Below, piece after piece: positions 41,001-47,290 of a DNA stretch of 47,290 nt. The DNA is taken from positions 1-47,290 of the forward strand of contig DAOVIO010000018.1 in NCBI GenBank assembly GCA_030673645.1, given 5' to 3'. Every line of letters begins with the position of its first letter. The first letter of the stretch is position 1. The notes under the pieces were generated by a model. The model was given only the letters and a program-made list of their open reading frames with translations. It had not been told where the DNA came from and made no database searches. The position numbers and the translations under genes were made by a program. Source of the DNA: JAGLSB01 sp023135955 (GTDB lineage Bacteria > Bacteroidota > Bacteroidia > Bacteroidales > GCA-2748055).

Positions 41001-42964
41001 CTAACCCAAATAGTATACGATTTCTGCGTTAAGTCTATAAATTTGTTAGACGCCTGGTACATAATGTCATCTCTTGAATATTCATAAGGAAGGGCTCCCC
41101 CAGTTGCTGATACGGTAATCGTGCCGTTAGCATCTCCATTGCATAAGATATCTGTTTTTTCGAGTGATATAATCATTCCCGGTGTATCAGTAATGTCAAA
41201 AGTGCTACTTATAACCGGTCCACAGAGCATATTGTCTGTAAGCGAAACTGTATAACTTCCCACAGCGAGTCCTGAAAAGATTCCTGTTGCATTAGTTATA
41301 CTTCCCGGGTTAAGTGTATAGCTGTATGGAGCTGTTCCGCCTGAAGCAGTAACAGTAATACTTCCATCGTTTACACCATTACATGTTATATCGGTTGAGG
41401 CTTCAGATGCAAAGGCTAATATGGCAGATTCTGTAATATCAAAGTTTACACTAACTGCTACCGGACAAGTATTATCGTCGGTAACACTAACGGAGTATGT
41501 ATTGGGGGAGAGTCCGGTGAAATCTCCATTATTGGTTTGAAGGATGGCACCCGGATTCAAAGCATAATGAAGCGATCCGGTTCCTCCTGTTGCAGTTACA
41601 CTTATGCTACCGTCGTCGGCTGAATTACAGGATATGTCGATTTTTGATTCTGATGTTATACTTATTGCCTCGGGATTACTAATAATTATTGAGCCAGTTG
41701 CCTCAGAACACCCTAATGGGTCGCTGACATTCACAGAGTAGGTTCCATCCGCAAGTGCAGTGAAACTTCCCGTTGCATTTGACTGTATTGCTCCCGGATT
41801 CAGAGTATATGTCAGCGGATTGTTACTAGCCGTTGCTGTAACATCTATAGTTCCATCATTATCATCCTTACAGCTTATATCTGAAGAGTTAGTAGAAGTG
41901 ATTGTAATTTTGTCGGGTTCAATAATAGTAATTATACTACTGGTAACCGGCCCACAGGAATTGGCATCATCAAGTGTTACTGTATAATCTCCTGGAGTGA
42001 GTCCGGAAAAGCTACCAGTGGCATTATTTATGCTTCCAGGGTTAAGGGTAAAACTATATGGAGCTGTTCCGCCTGATGCAGTAATAGTAATTGTTCCATC
42101 GTTATCACCATTACAAGTAATATCTGTAGAAGCTTCGGAATCAATAGTCAGAAGTGCAGGTTCTTTTATTTCAAGCGAACTACTTGTAGCTGAAGTACAA
42201 GAGTTTGCATCTGTTACATCAACAGAATAGGTCCCAATGGGTAAATTATTGAAATTACCATTAGAGTTATCAATAGCATCAGGATTTAAAGTATATGTAT
42301 ACGCACCTGTACCCCCGGCTGCTGTAACATGAAAATAACCATCAGTTCCTCCATTACAACTTACATCATTAACTGACTCTGAGCTGATACTTATTAAATC
42401 TGGATTTGTTAAGGTTAATGTATTTGACAACACGCTGGTGACACACGTAAGATCTGAAAGAGTAATAGTATAATCACCAGGACTAAGCGACGGATAAATC
42501 CCAGTAGCATTTGTTACTGATCCGGGATTAAGTTCAAAGCTAAAATCTCCAGATCCACCAGCGGCTGTTACCTGCAGTTCTCCGTCGGCATCTCCAAAAC
42601 AAGATATTGGAGTAATAATTTCATTAGAAATATAGGCTAATTCAGGTTCAGAAACTATAGCAGCATTAAACTCTGAAAAGCCCACATTATTATTATCTTC
42701 TACAGTAATATGCCAATTATTGGCACTTACAGCAGGGAAAGTGTAAAAAGTGTCAGCTGTTGAAGGGCTGACTTGGTTGTCTATGCCTCTAAATATAGTG
42801 AAAGTATAAGGAGCTGCTCCGCCTGTAATTCTAATAAGAACTGTCCCATCATTATCCCCGTTACATGAAACATCCGTCGTAATTACTTCAACAAGGACAG
42901 GTTGAGCAAATAGATACGAACCCGAAAAAAGAAAAAGGAATAATATTAATAAGTATTTTTTCAT
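38072..42964 (-). CDS. SprB-like giant surface adhesin with gliding-motility C-terminal domain
   Basis: A 1630-residue cell-surface protein from the ATG at 42964 (the frame reaches a GTG 15 bases further). It has a signal peptide ending YLFAQ, then about 17 SprB-type repeats of roughly 75 residues. Their core is S-x-DI-x-CNGDNDG-x-I-x-VTASGGTAPY (split here) followed by YTLNPGS and a GDYTV strand. Repeats 5 and 15-17 are the most degenerate. Two Ig/PKD-like domains (about 1340-1535) follow, then a type IX secretion C-terminal domain with NAFSPNSDGINDFWDI and VEVYNRWGEKFF (CHU_C type). It is partnered by the PorP/SprF gene 1 bp downstream. Role: adhesion or gliding on surfaces, inferred from the family. 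Confidence 0.93.
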   Translation of the reverse strand: MKKYLLILFLFLFSGSYLFAQPVLVEVITTDVSCNGDNDGTVLIRITGGAAPYTFTIFRGIDNQVSPSTADTFYTFPAVSANNWHITVEDNNNVGFSEFNAAIVSEPELAYISNEIITPISCFGDADGELQVTAAGGSGDFSFELNPGSVTNATGIYPSLSPGDYTITLSDLTCVTSVLSNTLTLTNPDLISISSESVNDVSCNGGTDGYFHVTAAGGTGAYTYTLNPDAIDNSNGNFNNLPIGTYSVDVTDANSCTSATSSSLEIKEPALLTIDSEASTDITCNGDNDGTITITASGGTAPYSFTLNPGSINNATGSFSGLTPGDYTVTLDDANSCGPVTSSIITIIEPDKITITSTNSSDISCKDDNDGTIDVTATASNNPLTYTLNPGAIQSNATGSFTALADGTYSVNVSDPLGCSEATGSIIISNPEAISITSESKIDISCNSADDGSISVTATGGTGSLHYALNPGAILQTNNGDFTGLSPNTYSVSVTDDNTCPVAVSVNFDITESAILAFASEASTDITCNGVNDGSITVTASGGTAPYSYTLNPGSITNATGIFSGLAVGSYTVSLTDNMLCGPVISSTFDITDTPGMIISLEKTDILCNGDANGTITVSATGGALPYEYSRDDIMYQASNKFIDLTQKSYTIWVRDANGCIASDDISISEPFKLIISSEFNISNNLCYGDSLGEIRILSVEGGVTPYLYSIDGGSNYVVTSDFQSLPAGAYQVMVKDDNNCIASGSLLNIDQPQEIKILNYNQVDVTGCYGDANGQIAIEGIGGTGTKIYTIDGGSSITNGIFSSVTGGSHILSISDDNGCQKDTTVIISEPIPIRFTSIALTHITGCFGDNNGIINATATDGVGALEYALDGGVFQGSGTFNSLFAGNHVISAKDANNCQTDSSIILTEPLAISIDAESAVDISCTGSDDGNVSITVSGGTTPYLYTLNPDAISNASGSFSSLTPGDYTISVDDLNNCGPVTSGTLTVAEPPALALDSVTTSEILCAGGNSAEIHIYVSGGTEPFQYSIDDGGSYLASSDFNSLSPGTYHVSALDANSCPIVIDTFNFVDPLSLVAIKETITDGAVCFGDSAGIIEFEVNGGTGSIEYSADNRISWQPSGLYNNLPSGDYTIIGRDQNNCELSSSILSINQPVEITADITTTSALDEFNLGSINISNATGGSGGLEFSITGATGVFTTQTNYPDLIAGFYDVVIRDLNLCTFDTTVEIVQIQALDVTVSITNLSCNNSGDGSIQMFAIDPVGQAQYSIDDSTNWVINELFDNLPGGEYIISARDSLGRFFGDTITIIEPVAIGIFSNITPATCTNNSYDGAIDITVNGAIGNVDYKWSTGAITEDINSLGTGEYQIDVVDENLCTANGTFVVPGIINVNANAGADTTICYGETLILNGLGGTVMSWLPITGLSNPNISNPVVESDSSISFILTVVGNNDCYDIDTINITIYPYLGLNAGSDTSIISNQSVMLTTTGGPYLSYLWEPATGVDDTTSASPTISPQLTTNYIVSGLTEDGCYDRDTIMITIIENLTVYNAFSPNSDGINDFWDIENSDIYPDIIVEVYNRWGEKFFSSVGYSDDKRWNGMTKGKEAPLGTYYYVVIPYNGATPITGPVTIVR

Positions 42965-43123
42965 ATATTGAGATCTCACATTAGCCCTATAGAGGCTATA
43001 TAATCTAATGTTTTACGTCTTTATCAATACAAATGTTACGTTTATTGTCGTTTTTTAGCTATTGGCAATAATCATGTAAAATAAATATATTCATTGTTTA
43101 TTAAAAATTTATTGTCATTTAAT

Positions 43124-43140
43124 AATAGTTTTCAACTATT
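43124..43140 (-). terminator. hairpin over the stop of the LolC/E-like gene
   Basis: A perfect 7-bp inverted repeat AATAGTT/AACTATT with a 3-base loop includes the stop codon at 43132-43134. It is A/T-rich and weak, with T-rich DNA about 15 bases beyond on the minus strand. A terminator is possible, not certain. Confidence 0.3.
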
Positions 43141-44364
43141 TTCTTCTTCACCTAAATAATCGACTGAAATTTTGTTTGCAGGAATATAAGCAGCAAAATA
43201 TCCTATCAGTAGTACAGTAAACCACACAAGAAGTATGTCAGTAAACTGATAATGAACTGGATAGGCATCAATGACAAAAGTTCCGCTACCTCCAATCTTA
43301 ATAATTCCAAAATGTTCCTGGGCAAGACTAACAAATGTTCCAAGAATTATTCCTACTCCTGATCCAATAATTGAAATTAACCAACCTTCAGTGAGAAAAA
43401 TATTTTTTAACTGAGATTCATTAGCACCAAGGTTTCTTAATGTCAGAATATCTTCTTTTTTATCAATAATAAGCATTGTAAGTGACCCAACAATATTGAA
43501 TGAGGCAATAATAAGAATAAGGGTCAGAATTAAAAAAGTTGCCCATTTTTCCGACTTCATAATTCGGTATAAAACTTCATTCTGTTCATAGCGATTCAGG
43601 ACATCGAAGCCATCTCCTACAATTAATTTAATTTGTTCCTGGATAAGCGATTTATCAAATTGATCCTTGATTTTTATCTCGAGAGATGTAACTTCTTCGG
43701 AATATTCAAGAAGATTTCTGACTGTTATTATTGGAAGAAGCACATACTTTGAGTCGTATTCTTGTTCAATACTGAATATTCCAGAAGGGAAAACAACAGC
43801 TCTATTGAATGAATTTGTCGGGTTTGTCATGCTTATTTCACCAGTTCTTTTAGGAACGTAAAAAATTAGAGGCTGGATAAAATTCAGACCTATTCTTAAG
43901 GAGTATGCAACACCCTGCCCAACAACCGCTAAAGGTTTATTGTTTTTTTCCAGCATAAAAATCCCTTCCCGCATCATTGTATCCACACCAGTTATGGAAG
44001 CATAATTTTCATCAACACCTTTCAGAATAGCAATAAACTGATGTTCATCGTAACGTATAAGTGCCGTTTCCTCAAAAATTTCAGAAACAGTTTCAACACC
44101 ATCTATTTCAAATATTTTAGATTTATTGGCCTCTTCGGGAAGGAATGTCTTTCCTTCAATAATACTTATTTTAAGATCAGGATCGAAAGAATTAACCAGT
44201 GATTGGATAACCTGATCAAAACCATTAAAAACGGATAAAACAACAACAAGAGCAGAAACGCCAACAGCAACGCCTAAAATTGAGATCAGGGAAATAATAT
44301 TGATTGCATTTCTTTTTTTCTTTGCAAACAAATATCGGCGCGCTATATAAAATGAAAAATTCAC
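43132..44364 (-). CDS. LolC/LolE-like FtsX-domain permease
   Basis: A 410-residue inner-membrane protein of the lipoprotein-releasing family. N-terminal FYIARRYLFAKKKRNAINIISL leads into TM1 (about residues 22-45; run split here). A periplasmic domain (about 50-265) follows, then three TM segments (about 268-298, 318-345 and 370-395), with the coupling block EDILTLRNLGANESQLKNIF between the first two. The size and one-module architecture match LolC/E rather than the 780-residue permeases at the left of the window. It starts 4 bp after the methyltransferase stop, in a tight rbfA-methyltransferase-permease operon. Confidence 0.88.
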   Translation of the reverse strand: MNFSFYIARRYLFAKKKRNAINIISLISILGVAVGVSALVVVLSVFNGFDQVIQSLVNSFDPDLKISIIEGKTFLPEEANKSKIFEIDGVETVSEIFEETALIRYDEHQFIAILKGVDENYASITGVDTMMREGIFMLEKNNKPLAVVGQGVAYSLRIGLNFIQPLIFYVPKRTGEISMTNPTNSFNRAVVFPSGIFSIEQEYDSKYVLLPIITVRNLLEYSEEVTSLEIKIKDQFDKSLIQEQIKLIVGDGFDVLNRYEQNEVLYRIMKSEKWATFLILTLILIIASFNIVGSLTMLIIDKKEDILTLRNLGANESQLKNIFLTEGWLISIIGSGVGIILGTFVSLAQEHFGIIKIGGSGTFVIDAYPVHYQFTDILLVWFTVLLIGYFAAYIPANKISVDYLGEEENS

Positions 44365-44368
44365 TGTA

Positions 44369-45178
44369 TTATTTTATTGCTTTAACAATTAATCCTGTGC
44401 CAGTTTTATTTTTGATTTTTACATCAAGATAATTTAAAACTAAACTAAATGGAAACGTAATTAAGTAATAGACAGGCAGAATTATAAAAAAAGTTTTGCT
44501 AAAATTCAATAGACTGATAGGATATTTCATAGATAATTTCCATGAAATTTTACCCGGACAACCATAGGAATATCGTGTGGATATTTTCGAAAATCCTGCT
44601 GAGCGAAGTTTTTCTTCTATCTCATTAATATTATATCCATCTCGCACATGTTCATCAATGAAAGAATTCTCATGTTCATCATGTACATCAGAACCACCCT
44701 GATCGGAAGGTGTTGAAATCAAAAGTACCCCGTCTTTCTTTAAAGAAGCATAGAAATTCTGAAACACTTTAATATCATCTTCAATATGCTCCATTACATC
44801 CACAGACAAAATAAGTTTATACTTTTCTTTTTCTGAATACATAGTAAGATCGCCAACTGCAAATACAACTCGATCTGACATTGACGTATTGGAAATAAAA
44901 CGATTACAGTCTTCGATCTGTTCTTCTTTAACATCAATAGCATAAATTTTGGCTTTCCTGAATTTTCTCCCAAGGAAATGTGTGTATTGTCCATATCCTG
45001 AACCTGCATCCAGAAAATAAGAATTTCCAGAGAGTGTCTTTTTCAGGTTTTTCAATTCTTTCTTAATATGCCAGGTTCTTAATAGAAGAAGATCAAGAAG
45101 TTTGTAGAAACTTATTCGCAAGAAAGAGTTTTTGTTAAAAACATTACCAAGGCTTCTTTTAATAGGGTCGTATTGCAT
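44369..45178 (-). CDS. class I SAM-dependent methyltransferase
   Basis: A 269-residue Rossmann-fold methyltransferase. Motif I is LDAGSGYGQYTHFLG (about 56-70), the acidic end of strand 2 is YAIDVKEEQI, motif post-I includes VVFAVGDLT, and motif IV LSVDVMEHIEDD. A C-terminal hydrophobic helix (about 228-250, FFIILPVYYLITFPFSLVL) suggests membrane association, so the acceptor could be a lipid-linked or quinone-like molecule; this is a guess from the helix only. It lies 3 bp downstream of rbfA and 4 bp upstream of the LolC/E-like permease. Confidence 0.88.
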   Translation of the reverse strand: MQYDPIKRSLGNVFNKNSFLRISFYKLLDLLLLRTWHIKKELKNLKKTLSGNSYFLDAGSGYGQYTHFLGRKFRKAKIYAIDVKEEQIEDCNRFISNTSMSDRVVFAVGDLTMYSEKEKYKLILSVDVMEHIEDDIKVFQNFYASLKKDGVLLISTPSDQGGSDVHDEHENSFIDEHVRDGYNINEIEEKLRSAGFSKISTRYSYGCPGKISWKLSMKYPISLLNFSKTFFIILPVYYLITFPFSLVLNYLDVKIKNKTGTGLIVKAIK

Positions 45179-45181
45179 GTT

Positions 45182-45523
45182 TTATTTTTTCAGAAGATCT
45201 TCTATATTATCAATATAATCAAGGCTGTCGTCGATAAAATAAGCAAGCTCAGGGACTACCCTTAATTGATTTCTAACTAGCTTCCCAAGCTCATTACGAA
45301 TCTGGGAAGAGTGGTTTTTAACAAGGTCAATAGTATTTTCTTCTCCTTTCTTTTGAGCAGGGAAAATACTCAGGTAGACTTTGGCGACTCCCAAATCAGG
45401 ACTAATTCGAACTGTTGTAACGCTAATCATTTTGTTTCCAAATTCCTGTCCTTTTTTTTGAAAAATAATTCCGAGTTCCTTTTGCAGCAATCTCGATACT
45501 TTTTTTTGACGTGTTGATTCCAT
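45182..45523 (-). CDS. rbfA: 30S ribosome-binding factor A
   Basis: A 113-residue KH-like protein needed for late maturation of the small ribosomal subunit and 16S rRNA 5' end. Signatures: STRQKKVSRLLQKELGIIFQ start, VTTVRISPDLGVAKVYLSIF, and the C-terminal VPELAYFIDDSLDYIDNIED. Length is normal for the family. It is the first gene of a compact three-gene minus-strand operon, divergent from trpS across 362 bp. Confidence 0.95.
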   Translation of the reverse strand: MESTRQKKVSRLLQKELGIIFQKKGQEFGNKMISVTTVRISPDLGVAKVYLSIFPAQKKGEENTIDLVKNHSSQIRNELGKLVRNQLRVVPELAYFIDDSLDYIDNIEDLLKK

Positions 45524-45683
45524 TTTGTAAGTTCTTTTCTCCCGAGCTTCTATGTATTATGACCTATGGGATTAAATTAATGTTGCATCGGTAAAATTAA
45601 GTTTTTTTCCGTAGGTCTGCTGATTTAAAGGAAAAGAGTTTTAACAAGAGCTATTAATTTGAAAGTTTAATCGATTTGTTTAT

Positions 45684-45691
45684 TATTTTTG
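45684..45691 (+). promoter_or_regulatory. -7 box in the rbfA-trpS spacer
   Basis: TATTTTTG (TAnnTTTG) has a TTTG 22 bp upstream, slightly beyond the usual spacing. The 362-bp spacer 45524-45885 has no gene. If this promoter drives trpS, the leader is nearly 190 bases long. Near its end is a GAGGTA (45839-45844) / TACCTC (45862-45867) pair that could form a stem just before the ribosome-binding region. Confidence 0.45.
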
Positions 45692-45885
45692 TAGCTCAGT
45701 AAATATCAGGTTGAATTTGTAATGTGAAATTAACTAGAGAGAATTATTCTGAATAAATAACTTGTGAAATCATATTTTACAATATAAAGTCTAATTCTTC
45801 ACATAGACACCATCCTGTAAATAGATTTTATTAATACTGAGGTAAGATTTATAATACGGTCTACCTCTGGAAGAACGAACATTAA

Positions 45886-46875
45886 ATGGAAACAGTTTTA
45901 AGCGGAATCAGATCTACAGGAAACCTTCACCTTGGAAATTATTTTGGTGCGGTCCAGAATTTTGTTAAAATGCAACACGAGTATAATTGCTATTTCTTTG
46001 TAGCTGATTATCACTCACTTACAACACATCCGAATCCTAAGAATCTACACAATAATGTAAAACAAGTATTTGCAGAATATCTTGCTTCAGGGATTGATCC
46101 TGAAGTCGCTACTCTTTATGTTCAAAGTGATGTTCCTGAAATACCAGAATTATATCTCTTGCTAAATATGAATTCTTATGTAGGAGAATTGGAGAGAACC
46201 ACCACATTTAAGGATAAGATAAGGAAACAACCGGAAAATGTAAATGCCGGACTATTAACTTACCCGGTATTGATGGCTGCCGATATTATTATACACAGGG
46301 CCCATAAAGTTCCTGTTGGTAAAGACCAGGAGCAAAATCTGGAGATGACCCGGAAATTTGCAAAAAGATTTAATCATATGTATGGTGTTGAATATTTTCA
46401 CATGCCTGAACCATATAATTTCGGCCATGATCTAGTTAAGGTTCCCGGATTAGATGGTTCAGGGAAAATGGGAAAATCGGATGGAAATGGGATTTATCTT
46501 GCTGAAGAGCCTGCCTCTATTAGGAAGAAAGTTATGAGAGCGGTTACAGATGCAGGTCCTACTGTAGCAAATCAGGAGATGGCAGAACCGGTAAAAAACT
46601 TGTTTTATTTACTTGACCTGATGTCGGATAAATCAACAGTAGAGCATTTTAGGAGTGAATATAATAATTGTAGCATTCGCTATGGAGATTTGAAAAAACA
46701 GTTAGCTGAGGATATTATTAAGTTCACCGATCCCTTAAGAAGCAGAATCAATGAAATTGTACGGGATGAGGCCTATCTTTCTAAAGCTGTTAAAATGGGA
46801 GCAGATAAGGCCAGAGCAAGCGCTTCCCAAACTCTAAAAGATGTACGGGAAATTATTGGATTCAAAAGTTTTTAA
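45886..46875 (+). CDS. trpS: tryptophan--tRNA ligase
   Basis: Class Ic aminoacyl-tRNA synthetase charging tRNA-Trp. The 329 residues match the bacterial family. The HIGH-type motif appears as TGNLHLGNYFG (residues about 11-21) and the KMSKS loop as GKMGKSDGNGI (about 198-208). The block PVLMAADIIIHRAHKVPVGKDQ (split here) is typical TrpRS. It stands alone, with a long upstream leader and a strong hairpin downstream before the convergent ung gene. Confidence 0.97.
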   Translation: METVLSGIRSTGNLHLGNYFGAVQNFVKMQHEYNCYFFVADYHSLTTHPNPKNLHNNVKQVFAEYLASGIDPEVATLYVQSDVPEIPELYLLLNMNSYVGELERTTTFKDKIRKQPENVNAGLLTYPVLMAADIIIHRAHKVPVGKDQEQNLEMTRKFAKRFNHMYGVEYFHMPEPYNFGHDLVKVPGLDGSGKMGKSDGNGIYLAEEPASIRKKVMRAVTDAGPTVANQEMAEPVKNLFYLLDLMSDKSTVEHFRSEYNNCSIRYGDLKKQLAEDIIKFTDPLRSRINEIVRDEAYLSKAVKMGADKARASASQTLKDVREIIGFKSF

Positions 46876-46902
46876 TTCGCCTTTGCAGATACTAAAATAG
46901 TA

Positions 46903-46926
46903 AAACCGGGCTTATAGACCCGGTTT
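46903..46926. terminator. GC-rich hairpin between convergent trpS and ung
   Basis: A perfect 8-bp stem AAACCGGG (46903-46910) / CCCGGTTT (46919-46926) has an 8-base loop, 27 bp after the trpS stop. It is followed by TTTTACTATTTT on the minus strand, so it best fits termination of the ung transcript, possibly bidirectional. Confidence 0.7.
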
Positions 46927-47098
46927 GCCCTGAAAATTGTCAGGTATATCTTTGGTTGAACTGTTGTTAATGTAAATGCAAATACGATGCCAAACTACAA
47001 TAATTAGCACTCCAAACAGTTTTTCGGCTATATTGCACCAGTTTTCTGGATGGTATTATCCTGCTCCCAAATATTTACATGAGAAAATTTCGCGTCAA

Positions 47099-47290
47099 TT
47101 ATAGAAGATCTGGCACATTCCAGTCAATTTCCATAATTCCGGACTTTTTCAAGAGTTCGTTGGAAGCTGAGAAATGTTTACAGCCAAAAAAACCTGTTCT
47201 AGCAGAAAATGGTGATGGATGTGGAGCTTCCAGGATGAAATGTTTTTCCCTGTCGATTAACTCTGCCTTGTTTTGAGCAAAGCGACCCCA
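47099..47290 (-). CDS. ung: uracil-DNA glycosylase, C-terminal part (5' end outside window)
   Basis: The minus strand is open from the right edge to a stop at 47101-47099 (63 codons). It reads WGRFAQNKAELIDREKHFIL, then EAPHPSPFSARTGFFGC, KHFSASNELL and finally IDWNVPDLL. HPSPFSA is the DNA-intercalation loop with the catalytic His of family-1 uracil-DNA glycosylase, and GFFGCKHFSxxN and IDW are the family C-terminal signature. It removes uracil from DNA in base excision repair. It converges on trpS. Confidence 0.95.
   Translation of the reverse strand, partial: WGRFAQNKAELIDREKHFILEAPHPSPFSARTGFFGCKHFSASNELLKKSGIMEIDWNVPDLL

Noticed and set aside
41760..42230. Plus-strand open frames inside the SprB-like gene
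   Set aside because: They are antisense shadows that recur because the adhesin repeats are homologous.
45689..45702. GTAGCTCAG string resembling a tRNA D-arm
   Set aside because: No acceptor stem, anticodon arm or T-loop can be found around it.
47079..47276. Plus-strand open frame at the right edge as a gene
   Set aside because: The minus strand here encodes an unmistakable ung C-terminus; the plus frame is its shadow.

Overview
The window is AT-rich and looks like a Bacteroidota genome, probably a marine, Marinilabiliales-like lineage (the lineage is inference). The evidence is a SprB-type giant adhesin with a gliding-motility C-terminal domain, its PorP/SprF partner, a GldA-type ATPase, an UpxY/NusG-like antiterminator, the asnS-rpoN neighbourhood, a SAM-II riboswitch before metK, and several Bacteroidota-type promoters (TAnnTTTG -7 boxes). 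No tRNA, rRNA, transposase or CRISPR array was seen.

Region 1 (1-17.8 kb) is an envelope efflux/stress island. On the minus strand, reading from 13.45 kb to the left edge, lie a TolC-like outer-membrane protein, a HlyD-like adaptor, two large FtsX/MacB-type permeases, an ABC ATPase, a third permease, two secreted proteins (DUF4097-like and DUF1080/LamG-like) and a second ATPase cut by the window edge. Divergent from it on the plus strand are an NtrC-type sigma-54 activator and its histidine kinase, followed by a DUF2807 secreted protein. The DUF2807 gene has an essentially perfect sigma-54 promoter (17062-17077). The tolC/regulator spacer holds two 17-bp dyads exactly 22 bp apart, upstream of a weaker -24/-12 element. 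I infer that the two-component system drives both flanking units through sigma-54, whose gene rpoN is also in the window. The ABC cluster carries scars of duplication and loss: the 3' tail of a missing permease before the left ATPase, and the first codons of a missing ATPase after the 10.7-8.3 kb permease.

Region 2 (17.8-28.1 kb) holds ispD and ispG (MEP isoprenoid pathway), a DUF2461 protein, a CPBP membrane protease plus SDR pair, an FNR-like regulator with all four cluster cysteines, a signal-peptide gene remnant, a Wzi-like outer-membrane protein, gldA and a TPR protein.

Region 3 (28.1-35.4 kb) holds metK with its riboswitch, an orphan UpxY/NusG-like antiterminator, a PAP2-like membrane protein, rpoN, asnS and a tandem universal stress protein.

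Region 4 (35.4-47.3 kb) holds an amidohydrolase, a DUF4296 lipoprotein, the PorP/SprF-SprB pair, a LolC/E-like permease, a methyltransferase and rbfA, then trpS converging on the 3' end of ung. Three dispersed repeat families sit in the intergenic spaces: an 8-bp-period TGTGCTGR repeat, a CAGTCGAAA-type degenerate element, and a cluster of CCCC/GGGG hairpins between the kinase and the DUF2807 gene.
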